Below, in pieces: positions 8,546-16,918 of a stretch of 64,000 bases of DNA. The translations under genes were made by a program, and so were the position numbers. How positions within the stretch are numbered: the first letter of the stretch is position 1; each line of letters opens with the position of its first letter. This stretch comes from Chryseobacterium cheonjiense (lineage in GTDB: Bacteria; Bacteroidota; Bacteroidia; Flavobacteriales; Weeksellaceae), in NCBI RefSeq assembly GCF_012927265.1, contig NZ_JABBGF010000001.1, positions 1 through 64,000 of the forward strand. Direction: 5' to 3'. Under the pieces are notes generated by a model. The model ran no database searches. It was given only the letters and a program-made list of their open reading frames with translations, and was not told the DNA's origin.

Positions 8546-10339
8546 TTATTCATTATTAAAAAATTCGTATACAATTTTGGCTTTACTTTTCCCAAGAATT
8601 TCTTCCAGGGTTTCCAGGCTTGATTCTTTAATTCTTTTTACGGATTTTAACCGGGATAAAAGTAATTCAATTGTTTTTCCGCCCACACCGGGAATTTCTT
8701 CCAGCTCAGATTTTATCGTAGAATTTTTTCTTCTGGTTCTGTGGTGCTTTACACCAAACCGGTGCGCTTCGTCCCGTACTCTCTGTAAAATTTTAAGCGT
8801 CTCGGATTTTTTATCAAGGTATAACGGGATAGAATCTTCCGGAAAGAAAAGCTCTTCCAGCCTTTTTGCAATGCCGATGATGGTAATTTTACCGTATAAT
8901 CCCAACAGACGTAAGCTTTTCACCGCTGAAGAAAGCTGGCCTTTACCTCCGTCGATCAGGATCAGCTGCGGTAGGTCTTCTCCTTCATCCAGCATTCTTT
9001 TATAACGCCTGTAAATGACTTCTTCCATCGTCGCAAAATCGTTCGGACCTTCTACGGTTCTAGGATGAAAAATTCTGTAGTCAGCCTTGCTGGGCTTTCC
9101 GTCTTTGAAAACAACACAAGCCGAAACAGGATTCGTTCCCTGGATATTCGAGTTGTCAAATCCCTCGATATGGCGCGGTTCTACAGGCATTCTGAGCAGT
9201 TTCTGCATTTCTGCCATAATGCGGTTGGTATGTCGTTCCGGGTCTACAATCTGTACCTGCTTCAGCTTTTCCAGACGGTATTCTTTGGCATTTTTTTCTG
9301 AAAGCTCTACAATACGCTTTTTGTCCCCTACTTTAGGAACAATCAGTTTTACATTCGGGATCTCAATAGCCAGGTGAAAAGGCAGCAAAACCTCCTTGGA
9401 ATTTGAATCAAATTTTTGACGGATCTCAATTAAAGCCTCTTCCATAATCTCTTCATCTGTTTCCTCAAGGATTTTTTTGATTTCGGTCGTAAAACTCTGA
9501 ATGATATTCCCGTTCCTGATCTTAAAAAAGTTCACATAAGCGGCAGTCTCATCGCTGGTCATTCCAAAAACATCTACATCATCAATGCTTGGATTGACGA
9601 CTGTATTTTTAGCCTGGTAATCTTCAAGGGCATCCAGTCTTTCCTTTACGATCTGTGCGCTTTCAAACTGAAGATTTGTGGCATATTTCATCATCTGATT
9701 CATCAGATATTCCTTTGCTTTGCGGAAATCTCCCTTGATAATCCCGCGTATGGCATCGATCTTTTCATCATAATCTTCCTTGCTTTCCAGTCCTTCACAC
9801 GGTCCTTCACAGTTTTTAATATGATATTCCAGACATACTTTGTATTTACCTTCCTCAATCTTCGCAGGAGCCAGATTAAGATTACAGGTTCTCAGTTTAT
9901 AGATATGTTTGATGGTATCCAGTAAGATCTTTGCAGGACGCACTTTCGCATAAGGTCCGTAATATTCAGATCCGTCTTTGATCTTGGTTCTCGTTAAAAA
10001 TATTCTCGGAAAATCTTCATTTTTAATACAGATCCACGGATAGGTCTTGTCATCCTTCAGCATGACATTATAAAACGGCTGATGTTCTTTGATGAGATTA
10101 TTTTCTAATAAAAGCGCATCGTATTCACTATTAACGATCGTAGTTTCCAGGCGGTTTATCTTCCCGACCATTATTCTTGTACGGTAGCCGGAAAGGGTCT
10201 TATTGAAATAGGAGAGTACTCTTTTCTTCAGATTTTTGGCCTTACCCACATACAGCAGCTGATCGTTTTTATCATAATAACGATAAACGCCGGGTTCAGA
10301 TGGTAAAGTTTTCAGCTGTAATTCTAAGGAAGGATTCAT
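8546..10339 (-). CDS. uvrC: Excinuclease ABC subunit C
   Basis: 597 residues, the normal length. It makes both incisions around UvrB-bound DNA lesions in nucleotide excision repair. N-terminal GIY-YIG nuclease with GVYRYYDKNDQLLYVGKAKN (residues about 18-37), a cysteine cluster region (LRTCNLNLAP, KVCLEYHIKNCEGPC), a UVR motif near residues 205-240 that contacts UvrB, the RNase H-like C nuclease with EGFDNSNIQGTNPVSACVVF and DGGKGQL, and a C-terminal helix-hairpin-helix (LEEIPGVGGKTIELLLSRL). A -7 box lies only four bases before the ATG, so the mRNA may be leaderless. Monocistronic. Confidence 0.97.
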   Translation of the reverse strand: MNPSLELQLKTLPSEPGVYRYYDKNDQLLYVGKAKNLKKRVLSYFNKTLSGYRTRIMVGKINRLETTIVNSEYDALLLENNLIKEHQPFYNVMLKDDKTYPWICIKNEDFPRIFLTRTKIKDGSEYYGPYAKVRPAKILLDTIKHIYKLRTCNLNLAPAKIEEGKYKVCLEYHIKNCEGPCEGLESKEDYDEKIDAIRGIIKGDFRKAKEYLMNQMMKYATNLQFESAQIVKERLDALEDYQAKNTVVNPSIDDVDVFGMTSDETAAYVNFFKIRNGNIIQSFTTEIKKILEETDEEIMEEALIEIRQKFDSNSKEVLLPFHLAIEIPNVKLIVPKVGDKKRIVELSEKNAKEYRLEKLKQVQIVDPERHTNRIMAEMQKLLRMPVEPRHIEGFDNSNIQGTNPVSACVVFKDGKPSKADYRIFHPRTVEGPNDFATMEEVIYRRYKRMLDEGEDLPQLILIDGGKGQLSSAVKSLRLLGLYGKITIIGIAKRLEELFFPEDSIPLYLDKKSETLKILQRVRDEAHRFGVKHHRTRRKNSTIKSELEEIPGVGGKTIELLLSRLKSVKRIKESSLETLEEILGKSKAKIVYEFFNNE

Positions 10340-10343
10340 ATAA

Positions 10344-10351
10344 CAAATTTA
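10344..10351 (-). promoter_or_regulatory. -7 box of uvrC, abutting the start codon
   Basis: TAAATTTG on the minus strand, perfect TAnnTTTG. Only four bases separate it from the uvrC ATG, so transcription would begin at or within a few bases of the start codon. No -33 TTG at the usual 19-20 base spacing. Confidence 0.5.
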
Positions 10352-10593
10352 AGGAATTTAAAGGCAAAAAAAAAGCCGAATAGCTACCTGGGTTTTCCAT
10401 GTTCATTTACTATATCTATTAAATTGTAACAGGGTTGTGTTTATTTTGTTTAAACAGCTGTGTAATAGGATCAGGTTACATGTTATTTATTTATAAAGCC
10501 ATGTTAACGATTATACTTAAAATATTAGTTGTATAATGTGTTGATTTTCAGTATTAATTGTGATTGTGTGGAAACGTGATGATATTTCGGTCA

Positions 10594-10675
10594 AAACCTG
10601 CTCAGGTTTTTGATAAAAGGTGCTTAGGTTTCAGGTGAAAGGTGCTTAGGTTTTATAAGAAACCTGCGCGGCTTT
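10594..10675. repeat. Four-unit tandem array with exact 22-bp period
   Basis: Four related 16-base words start at 10594, 10616, 10638 and 10660: AAACCTGCTCAGGTTT, AAAGGTGCTTAGGTTT twice, and AAACCTGCGCGGCTTT. The spacing is exactly 22 bases each time. The first unit is nearly palindromic. The array lies in the 396-base gap (10340-10735) between uvrC and a secreted-protein gene; apart from the uvrC box, this array and a terminator the gap holds nothing I recognise. Confidence 0.7.
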
Positions 10676-10682
10676 TAGAACA

Positions 10683-10715
10683 CATAAAAAATGCTGCCTC
10701 TGATAAAGGCAGCAT
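10683..10715 (-). terminator. Terminator of the 10736-11497 gene
   Basis: On the minus strand ATGCTGCCT and AGGCAGCAT form a 9-bp stem (10691-10699 with 10707-10715) followed by a T run. It lies 20 bases after the stop codon. Confidence 0.85.
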
Positions 10716-10735
10716 ACTTTAATATAGATGTAAGA

Positions 10736-11497
10736 TTATCCGTTGCTCATTGACGTATACTCATTCACCAAAAAGCTGAAGTAATCCCATTCTACAGAAT
10801 TTTTAGGATATTTTTTCATGAATTCCGCATTATCTCCGAAAAGAAAATCGTAGTTGTCTTCAAAGTCATCTTTATGAAGCCACATCACTTTATCGCCTTT
10901 TTTTACATAATAAGACTTAATAACACCGCCTCCCATCTGAGGTCCGTATCCGAAAGAAACTCCTCCGGTTTCTTTCGCTCTGGGATCATGGTAAACCGAA
11001 ATAATATCATCAAATCCGGGATTGATTACCTGCATCAGGAATTCTTTATCGTCTTTTTTATTTTTTAAAGAAACCGTCTGATTGATAAAATATATTCTGT
11101 CGTTATTGGTAGTTTTGGTAAGTTTTCGGGTGCTGTAATTTCTAATGTTTCCCATGTATTTGGCCACCTTTGCAATTTTCTCAGCATTGCTTGGGTAAAT
11201 GTACATTTCCGCGATATGATCGGCATCAAAAGTCTCTGTCTTTTTCGTGATGCTGTCTTTCAGGGAAACTTCAAAGATCTGTCCTTTTTTGGAATCCGTT
11301 TTACTGCAGAAACCTTTGTGTACGCTTCCGTCTTTTAAAATAACAGTTGAAGTTTTCTTTGGTGACGGCATATTGAACCCTTCATTGAAAAGGTATTGTT
11401 CCATCTTTTTAATTTCTTCTTTCGAGTATTTTACTTTCTGAGCGAAAGATGCGGTACTGAAAAGAACCAACGCAAACAGTAATGTTTTAAGTTTCAT
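10736..11497 (-). CDS. Secreted protein of unknown function
   Basis: 253 residues with a clear signal peptide (MKLKTLLFALVLFSTASFAQ). The mature protein is lysine-rich with KYSKEEIKKMEQYLFNEGF near its start, a stretch STVILKDGSVHKGFCSKTD that looks like a small beta-barrel entry (the DGSxxxG pattern seen in proteins that remodel or bind surfaces), and an acidic-aromatic tail NYDFLFGDNAEFMKKYPKNS. I do not recognise a family. It is transcribed alone, divergent from hutH, and has its own terminator. Confidence 0.75.
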   Translation of the reverse strand: MKLKTLLFALVLFSTASFAQKVKYSKEEIKKMEQYLFNEGFNMPSPKKTSTVILKDGSVHKGFCSKTDSKKGQIFEVSLKDSITKKTETFDADHIAEMYIYPSNAEKIAKVAKYMGNIRNYSTRKLTKTTNNDRIYFINQTVSLKNKKDDKEFLMQVINPGFDDIISVYHDPRAKETGGVSFGYGPQMGGGVIKSYYVKKGDKVMWLHKDDFEDNYDFLFGDNAEFMKKYPKNSVEWDYFSFLVNEYTSMSNG

Positions 11498-11630
11498 AAG
11501 GATATTAATTTTTTTTATTTCGGCGGTAAAAATAGGAAATTAATCTGCTTGTTTTCAGAAAATTTTTATCGCAGAAAATTAGTTTTCCCAATTATGGCTA
11601 AATGCGTAATTTTAAGACAAAATTTAGAGA

Positions 11631-13118
11631 ATGATATACGGCGTAGATGTTTTGAGTTTCCATGATGTTCTGGAGATCTGCAAAACTCCCAATAAAGCTA
11701 AACTTAATAAAGCAGCAAAAGAACAAATTTTAAAATCACAAAAGAACGTTCAGAAAATTGTAGAGTCAGACCGTTGTGTTTATGGGATCAACACGGGTTT
11801 CGGACCTCTTTGCGATACGAAAATTTCAGCGGATGAAACCGCACTTTTACAATATAATCTTATCATTTCCCATGCGGTAGGTGTAGGAAAGCCTATTGAT
11901 AAAGAACTTTCAAAAATCATGATGATTGCCAAAGTTCATGCTTTGTCTAAAGGATTTTCGGGAGTTTCTCTCGATGTGATTGAAAGAATGATCCTGATGC
12001 TGGAAAAAGATATCATCCCAGTTGTTCCGGAACAGGGTTCTGTCGGAGCTTCCGGTGACCTTGCCCCGCTCGCTCATTTGGTATTGCCGCTTTTAGGATT
12101 AGGAAAAGTATGGGTTGGAAACGATATATTTCCTACTGCAGAAATTTTAGAAGAAAACGATCTTTTGCCATTATCACTGGGCCCAAAAGAAGGATTGGGA
12201 TTGATTAACGGAACCCAATTTATTTTAGCCCATGCGATTAAAGGGCTGGAAAAATTTGAATATTTACTGGATCTTGCGGATATGACGGCAGCCATGAGCC
12301 TTGAAGCGTATAGGGGTTCTGCAAGTCCCTTCAAGAAAGAACTTCATGAGATCAGACCTTTTGAAGGCAGTAAAAAAGTGGCCGCAAGAATGCTGAAATT
12401 TTTAAAAGGCTCGGAAAACCTGCAGGCTCATGAAGATTGCGAGCGTGTTCAGGATCCGTATTCCATGCGATGCGTTCCACAGGTTCACGGGGCAAGCAGA
12501 AACGCTTTTGAGCACCTGAAAATGATGGCGGAGACGGAATTGAATTCCGTAACGGACAACCCGATTGTTTTAAGTGCCGAAGAATCCATCTCCGGAGGGA
12601 ATTTCCACGGTCAGCTGATGGCTTTACCGCTGGATTACGCTACTTTGGCGGCGGCTGAATTAGGAAATATTTCTGATAGGAGAAGCTACTTATTGTTAGA
12701 AGGAAAATACGGTTTACCAAGATTATTAACGGAAAGCTCAGGACTGAATTCCGGATTTATGATTCCACAGTATACCTCAGCAGCATTGGTTACGGAGAAT
12801 AAAACATTGTGCTTCCCGGCTTCTGCGGATTCTATCCCGACAAGTCTCGGACAGGAAGATCATGTTTCGATGGGAAGTATTTCAGGAAGAAAATTCAATC
12901 AGGTTCTTGGAAATCTGGTGAATATTTTAGCGGTAGAATTGATGTTTGCCGCACAAGGCTTAGAATTCAGAAGACCGTCAAAATGTTCAAAAATCATTGA
13001 AGAAAATGTTGCAATTTTACGATCAAAAGTTACAAAGCTTGAGGATGACCGTTTAATTGGAGAAGATATGCTGGCGATCGCAGAATTGATAAATGAAAGG
13101 AAATTCGTAGTAAATTAA
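11631..13118 (+). CDS. hutH: Histidine ammonia-lyase
   Basis: 495 residues. Removes ammonia from histidine to give urocanate, the first step of histidine use. The MIO prosthetic group forms from A140-S141-G142 inside GSVGASGDLAPLAHL. Other family marks are YGINTGFGPL near residue 50, GLINGTQ near residue 193, and SVTDNPIV plus QDHVSMG-type segments (GQEDHVSMGSI). The other hut genes (hutU, hutI, hutG) are not in the window. It ends at a strong terminator and appears monocistronic. The start gives a standard N-terminus (MIYGVDVLSFHDV). Confidence 0.95.
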   Translation: MIYGVDVLSFHDVLEICKTPNKAKLNKAAKEQILKSQKNVQKIVESDRCVYGINTGFGPLCDTKISADETALLQYNLIISHAVGVGKPIDKELSKIMMIAKVHALSKGFSGVSLDVIERMILMLEKDIIPVVPEQGSVGASGDLAPLAHLVLPLLGLGKVWVGNDIFPTAEILEENDLLPLSLGPKEGLGLINGTQFILAHAIKGLEKFEYLLDLADMTAAMSLEAYRGSASPFKKELHEIRPFEGSKKVAARMLKFLKGSENLQAHEDCERVQDPYSMRCVPQVHGASRNAFEHLKMMAETELNSVTDNPIVLSAEESISGGNFHGQLMALPLDYATLAAAELGNISDRRSYLLLEGKYGLPRLLTESSGLNSGFMIPQYTSAALVTENKTLCFPASADSIPTSLGQEDHVSMGSISGRKFNQVLGNLVNILAVELMFAAQGLEFRRPSKCSKIIEENVAILRSKVTKLEDDRLIGEDMLAIAELINERKFVVN

Positions 13119-13142
13119 CATAAAGCATTTATAATAATTTAT

Positions 13143-13178
13143 CCAAAAGCTCCTTCGTCCGGAGCTTTTGGTTTTTTT
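13143..13178 (+). terminator. Terminator of hutH
   Basis: CCAAAAGCTCC (13143-13153) pairs perfectly with GGAGCTTTTGG (13161-13171), 7-base loop, then seven T. Confidence 0.92.
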
Positions 13179-13198
13179 AATTCAATAAAAATTTAGTT

Positions 13199-13645
13199 AT
13201 GAAAATTCAGAGAACAGATTCTTCCGGCAGAGATTTTCGGGATTTGGTACAGCTTTTAGATGCTGATCTGGCAGTTCGTAATGGTGAAGACCAGGCATTT
13301 TATAGCCAGTTTAATAAAATCGATATGATTAAAAACTGTATTGTTGTTTACATCGATGAAATTCCTGCGGCATGTGGCGCTTTTAAAAAGTTTGAAGACG
13401 ATACGGTAGAAATTAAAAGAATGTACACGCATCCTGATTTCAGGAAAAGAGGTCTGGCAACAGCTATTGTAAAAGAGCTTGAAAAATGGGCAAAGGAGTT
13501 AAATTACAAAAAAGCGGTTCTGGAATCTTCATTGGAACAGAATGAAGCACTCTCAGTGTATGAAAAAAGTGGCTATATAAGAATCCCTAATTATGGGCAG
13601 TATATAGGCATTGAGAAGAGCGTCTGCTATGAGAAAATTCTATAA
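13199..13645 (+). CDS. GNAT family N-acetyltransferase
   Basis: 148 residues. Transfers an acetyl group from acetyl-CoA to an amine; the acceptor is unknown. The central strand VEIKRMYTHPDFRKRGLATAIV carries the acetyl-CoA binding motif A in the form R-K-R-G-L-A (RxxGxA), followed by the helix VKELEKWAKELNYKKAVLE and motif B around EALSVYEKSGYIRIPNYG. Length is typical. No leader or membrane segment. It follows the hutH terminator, so it is expressed separately. Confidence 0.88.
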   Translation: MKIQRTDSSGRDFRDLVQLLDADLAVRNGEDQAFYSQFNKIDMIKNCIVVYIDEIPAACGAFKKFEDDTVEIKRMYTHPDFRKRGLATAIVKELEKWAKELNYKKAVLESSLEQNEALSVYEKSGYIRIPNYGQYIGIEKSVCYEKIL

Positions 13646-13759
13646 ATTTTCAGTGAATATTATTTTCAGCATAATAAAAATTCACCAGAATTTAGACTTT
13701 AATATTCTGTAATTCAATGTAAAGTGATATCTTGGTTTACCAATCAAATATTATTTTAT

Positions 13760-15256
13760 ATGAAGAAACATGTATTCTACTTACTCATGCTGTTTTTTGT
13801 TTTTACGGCATGTAACAGAGATGATCTGCAGAATTTATCTGCAGATATGGAAATCACCCAGAAAGACCCACTTTCTGCAAAACAGATCAATGAGAAAATT
13901 AATGAAACCATTAAAACAAAAGGAAGATTCTCGTGGAAGGGATCATCCGATCATTTTGTATGGAGTGCTATTTTTCAGGGAAATAAAATTGCTTCGATAG
14001 GCTTCGGATCTTCTTTCGACAGAAGCCAGACACCAGACAGCAAATCTATTGAGTCAGAAATTTTAAAAACAATTGAGCAGTATGAAGGGAAAAAAGACAG
14101 GATCGTATTGTCTTCCGACCCATATCTCAACCAGATGGACGTTGCCATCGAAAAGCAGGAAACGGTGATTGCTTTACGTAAAATGAAGAATATCCGTTAT
14201 GTGGAACCTGCAGATTACCGCTATTTTGAAAATGAAAGAAAACTGAATGGTACTGCAAAATCCAGCAGCTCCTCATCAGGATGCGGATTTGAATCTACAG
14301 CATTGAGCGCGCCAGATTATACAACCGTTACACCCAATGCCAAAGCGCCATGGTCTTTTTTGAAACATAACATTATCAATGCCTGGAGTTACAGCACCGG
14401 TGCCGGAATTACCATCGGCGTGATCGACAGCGGCGTTTCTTCAGAGCAGTCTCTCTTAGGCTCCGGTTTCAACAACGGATTGTCTTCGGGCAGAAGCATC
14501 AGTAAAAACGGGGTCTATGTAGATTCCATATGGCCGTGGAGTACAGGGTATGATGGTTCGGCAGATCAATGCGGACACGGAACTAGCATGGCTTCTGCAA
14601 TGGCAGCACCACGAAATAATATGGGGCAGCCGGTAGGAGTTGCCTATAATGCCAATTTGGTTACGTATAGAGCGGCATCCAATGTTGTGTTGGATGGCTA
14701 TCACGAACAGAACGGGGTTAAAATTGCCTTCACGGAATTAGGGAACAATGCCAATGTAAAAATTATATCTATGTCGATGGGTCATATTTTCTCCGTAGGA
14801 AAAATTGAGGATGGAGTGAAATATGCGTATTCAAAAGGAAAATTGATTTTCTGTGCAGGCGGAACTTCAACAAGCTTTACCAATTTCGTAGGAGTGATTT
14901 TTCCGGCTTGGATGCCTGAGACGCAGGCTATAACAGGAGTAAAAGAAAATACATCCAATCAGAGATGTGATGTGTGTCACTCCGGTGCCGAGATTGATTT
15001 TACGTATCAGATGGAAAGAGCTTCTGGAAATAGTGTCCCCGTATTGAGTTATTATAACGGACAAACGGATTACGTGGGCGGATCTTCTGTAGCAACAGCT
15101 TCCACCGCAGGAATTGCCGCTTTGGTATGGTCTAAAAATCCTTCATGGACGAGAGATCAGGTGCTGAACAAAATGCGGCAGTCGGCTACTTATTATCCTA
15201 CTCCGAATTCTGATTACGGATACGGTAATATTAATGTTCTCCAGGCAGTACAGTAA
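13760..15256 (+). CDS. Subtilisin-like (S8) serine peptidase lipoprotein
   Basis: 498 residues from the ATG at 13760, which gives a lipoprotein signal (KKHVFYLLMLFFVFTAC, lipidated Cys). A propeptide-like region to about residue 175 ends with a Ser-rich linker. The catalytic triad is readable: Asp223 in IGVIDSGVSS, His273 in CGHGTSMASAMAAP, and Ser443 in GGSSVATASTAG. The serine motif has Ala where most S8 enzymes have Pro, but the triad is complete, so the enzyme should be active. It is expected on the outer or inner membrane face. A cystatin-like small protein is encoded 300 bases downstream on the same strand. Confidence 0.9.
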   Translation: MKKHVFYLLMLFFVFTACNRDDLQNLSADMEITQKDPLSAKQINEKINETIKTKGRFSWKGSSDHFVWSAIFQGNKIASIGFGSSFDRSQTPDSKSIESEILKTIEQYEGKKDRIVLSSDPYLNQMDVAIEKQETVIALRKMKNIRYVEPADYRYFENERKLNGTAKSSSSSSGCGFESTALSAPDYTTVTPNAKAPWSFLKHNIINAWSYSTGAGITIGVIDSGVSSEQSLLGSGFNNGLSSGRSISKNGVYVDSIWPWSTGYDGSADQCGHGTSMASAMAAPRNNMGQPVGVAYNANLVTYRAASNVVLDGYHEQNGVKIAFTELGNNANVKIISMSMGHIFSVGKIEDGVKYAYSKGKLIFCAGGTSTSFTNFVGVIFPAWMPETQAITGVKENTSNQRCDVCHSGAEIDFTYQMERASGNSVPVLSYYNGQTDYVGGSSVATASTAGIAALVWSKNPSWTRDQVLNKMRQSATYYPTPNSDYGYGNINVLQAVQ

Positions 15257-15280
15257 TTCTCCATTGATAAATTAATACAG

Positions 15281-15309
15281 AGACAGCGATAATTATTGCT
15301 GTCTTTTTA
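15281..15309 (+). terminator. Terminator of the S8 peptidase gene
   Basis: AGACAGC (15281-15287) pairs with GCTGTCT (15298-15304) before five T. The remaining gap to 15485 shows nothing I recognise. Confidence 0.75.
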
Positions 15310-15485
15310 ATTATTATAATTAACTAGGTACTTTTACGTAATCTAAAATTGAGTATATCTACTCTATCATTTATCTGTTTTCTGAAGTAGCTTTGTCATG
15401 TGATCACAACAAAACATTTCGACTTTTACAATTGATAATTTTACCATTATTTATGTATTTGGGAGGAGGTTTAAAAACTAAAACT

Positions 15486-15554
15486 ATGGAGCCAGAAACC
15501 ATTCAAACGGGGCGTATCCGAAAGGCCATAAGAGTAGGAAAACAAAAATATTAA
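15486..15554 (+). CDS. Possible 22-residue leader peptide
   Basis: An ATG at 15486 opens a 22-codon frame rich in Arg and Lys (ending RKAIRVGKQKY) that stops two bases before the ATG of the cystatin-like gene. Fifteen bases ahead of it stands AGGAGGT, a strong Shine-Dalgarno-like sequence, rare in this organism. The tight spacing invites translational coupling, but such a short frame can arise by chance. Confidence 0.3.
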   Translation: MEPETIQTGRIRKAIRVGKQKY

Positions 15555-15556
15555 TC

Positions 15557-15829
15557 ATGACAGAACAACAAGAAACATTAGTAGGAGGCTGGACAGCATT
15601 TCACCCTCTTACTCCGGAAGATCAAAAAGTATTTGACGAAGCGATGAGAGGATTTGTGGGGGTAAAATATTCACCTTACGAAGTATCAACACAAGTGGTA
15701 AATGGCACCAATTACCGTTTCAAGTGCGACGCTTCAATGCCACCTGCAGATGTTATGTGGCAGGCAATTGTGGAAATCTATCAGCCGATTAACGGTCAGC
15801 CACACGTTGTTGGTATCACAAGAATCTAA
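15557..15829 (+). CDS. Cystatin-like small protein, putative cysteine-protease inhibitor
   Basis: 90 residues without a signal peptide. Three features of the cystatin inhibitory wedge appear in order: an N-terminal Gly pair (LVGGWTAF, residues 9-16), the loop motif Q-V-V-N-G (residues 47-51, consensus QxVxG) and a late hairpin region (INGQPHVVGI) where cystatins carry their second loop. Between the first two lies one long helix (PEDQKVFDEAMRGFVG), as in the cystatin fold. Cystatins block papain-like cysteine proteases, not serine proteases, so the subtilisin gene upstream is not an obvious target. Family assignment is by motif only. Confidence 0.65.
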   Translation: MTEQQETLVGGWTAFHPLTPEDQKVFDEAMRGFVGVKYSPYEVSTQVVNGTNYRFKCDASMPPADVMWQAIVEIYQPINGQPHVVGITRI

Positions 15830-15852
15830 AAAGCTTTATGCATATTCTAAGG

Positions 15853-15879
15853 TCGGGGAATTTTATTCCTCGATTTTTT
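15853..15879 (+). terminator. Terminator after the cystatin-like gene
   Basis: TCGGGGAA (15853-15860) pairs with TTCCTCGA (15866-15873), one G-T wobble, then six T. It ends 13 bases before the stop of the convergent ygiD-like gene. Confidence 0.75.
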
Positions 15880-15891
15880 ATTGTTTAAATA

Positions 15892-16719
15892 TCAGCCAAT
15901 TCTTACACTCGTCATACTAAGGGAACCTCCAATCAGTTCATCATTGAACAAAGACAGCTCATCTGAAGAAGTTTTCAGTCCCAGTGTATAAATTAGGGGA
16001 AGATAATGGTCAGGAGTTGGAACAGCATATTGCAATGAGATTCCTTGTTTGTGATAATCAATGATAGGATCAAAATTTCCATCCAATAGCCAATTGTTGG
16101 TTTTTTCACGGGCTTCAACAGCCCAGTCCCATCCGGCTCCTACAGTATTGATATTTCTCCAGTCAATTAGCCTTAAATTGTGAATAATATTTCCGCTTCC
16201 GATGATCAGGATTCCTTTTTCGCGAAGTTTGTTCAGTTTTTGGGCTAAATCAAAATGATATTGCGGAGGCTTTGAATAATCAATGCTCATCTGAATTACC
16301 GGAATATCTGCTTCAGGATACATGTGCTTAATAACAGACCATGCACCATGATCCAATCCCCAGCTGTGGTCTTCTTCTACAAAAACAGGCTCTAATAATT
16401 CAGCGGTCTCTTTAGCCAGTTCCGGAGATCCCGGAGCAGGATATTGTACATCAAACAGCGCCTGTGGAAAACCTCCGAAATCATGAATGGTTCTCGGCAT
16501 CGACATAGCGGTCACCTTAGTTCCGTCTGTAAACCAATGTGCCGAAATACATAAAATGGCATTCGGTTTCGGAATCTCAGAAGCGGCCTTGCGGAATCCC
16601 TGCACAAACTGGTTTTCTTCGATAGCATTCATAGGAGATCCGTGTCCCAGAAACAGCACCGGCATTTTTGCCGTATTGCTGAAAAGACCACTTATGTTTT
16701 GAAGATCGTTGAGGTTCAT
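15892..16719 (-). CDS. ygiD: Extradiol ring-cleavage dioxygenase, YgiD / DODA type
   Basis: 275 residues, LigB-fold class III extradiol dioxygenase. Metal-binding candidates are His in LFLGHGSPMNAI (near residue 26), His in CISAHWFTDG (near residue 61) and a later His in GNIIHNLRL. Family members open catechols such as DOPA; in E. coli YgiD acts as a DOPA 4,5-dioxygenase. Length matches. It is probably monocistronic, with the yceI-type gene upstream separated by a terminator. Natural substrate in this organism is unknown. Confidence 0.88.
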   Translation of the reverse strand: MNLNDLQNISGLFSNTAKMPVLFLGHGSPMNAIEENQFVQGFRKAASEIPKPNAILCISAHWFTDGTKVTAMSMPRTIHDFGGFPQALFDVQYPAPGSPELAKETAELLEPVFVEEDHSWGLDHGAWSVIKHMYPEADIPVIQMSIDYSKPPQYHFDLAQKLNKLREKGILIIGSGNIIHNLRLIDWRNINTVGAGWDWAVEAREKTNNWLLDGNFDPIIDYHKQGISLQYAVPTPDHYLPLIYTLGLKTSSDELSLFNDELIGGSLSMTSVRIG

Positions 16720-16739
16720 TTTTTATCTCATATTCATTA

Positions 16740-16773
16740 AAAAGGTTCAAGGCTTTTGCTCCCTGAACCTTTT
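16740..16773 (-). terminator. Terminator between the yceI-type gene and ygiD
   Basis: AAAAGGTTCAAGG (16740-16752) pairs with CCCTGAACCTTTT (16761-16773) with one wobble. T runs flank it on both strands. It would stop transcripts coming from the yceI-type gene. Confidence 0.7.
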
Positions 16774-16789
16774 ATGTTATTTAAATAAA

Positions 16790-16912
16790 AACAGGATTGG
16801 CATCCTGTTGTCGGATAGTTCGTCCTTGCGGACTCATTTGTTTTTTTTAATAAATCGGATTAGCATCCGATTCTGTTATAGGTCGTCCCTTCAGGACTCC
16901 CCGGACTCCGTT
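16790..16912. repeat. REP-like element: two 63-bp units, each with two hairpins
   Basis: Unit 1 starts with AACAGGATTGGCATCCTGTT (16790-16809), an 8-bp stem around TGGC, followed by a second small stem GTCC-TTGC-GGAC. Unit 2, 63 bases on, repeats the plan with AATCGGATTAGCATCCGATT (16853-16872) and GTCC-CTTCA-GGAC. The shared words are GGATTRGCATCC and CGTCC. Stems differ but co-vary, the hallmark of REP/BIME-type elements mobilised by Y1 transposases. No transposase gene is nearby. Confidence 0.65.
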
Positions 16913-16918
16913 AATGAA

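Noticed and set aside
8511..9377. Plus-strand frames of 164 and 96 codons inside uvrC
   Set aside because: They are antisense shadows; uvrC has full domain structure on the other strand.
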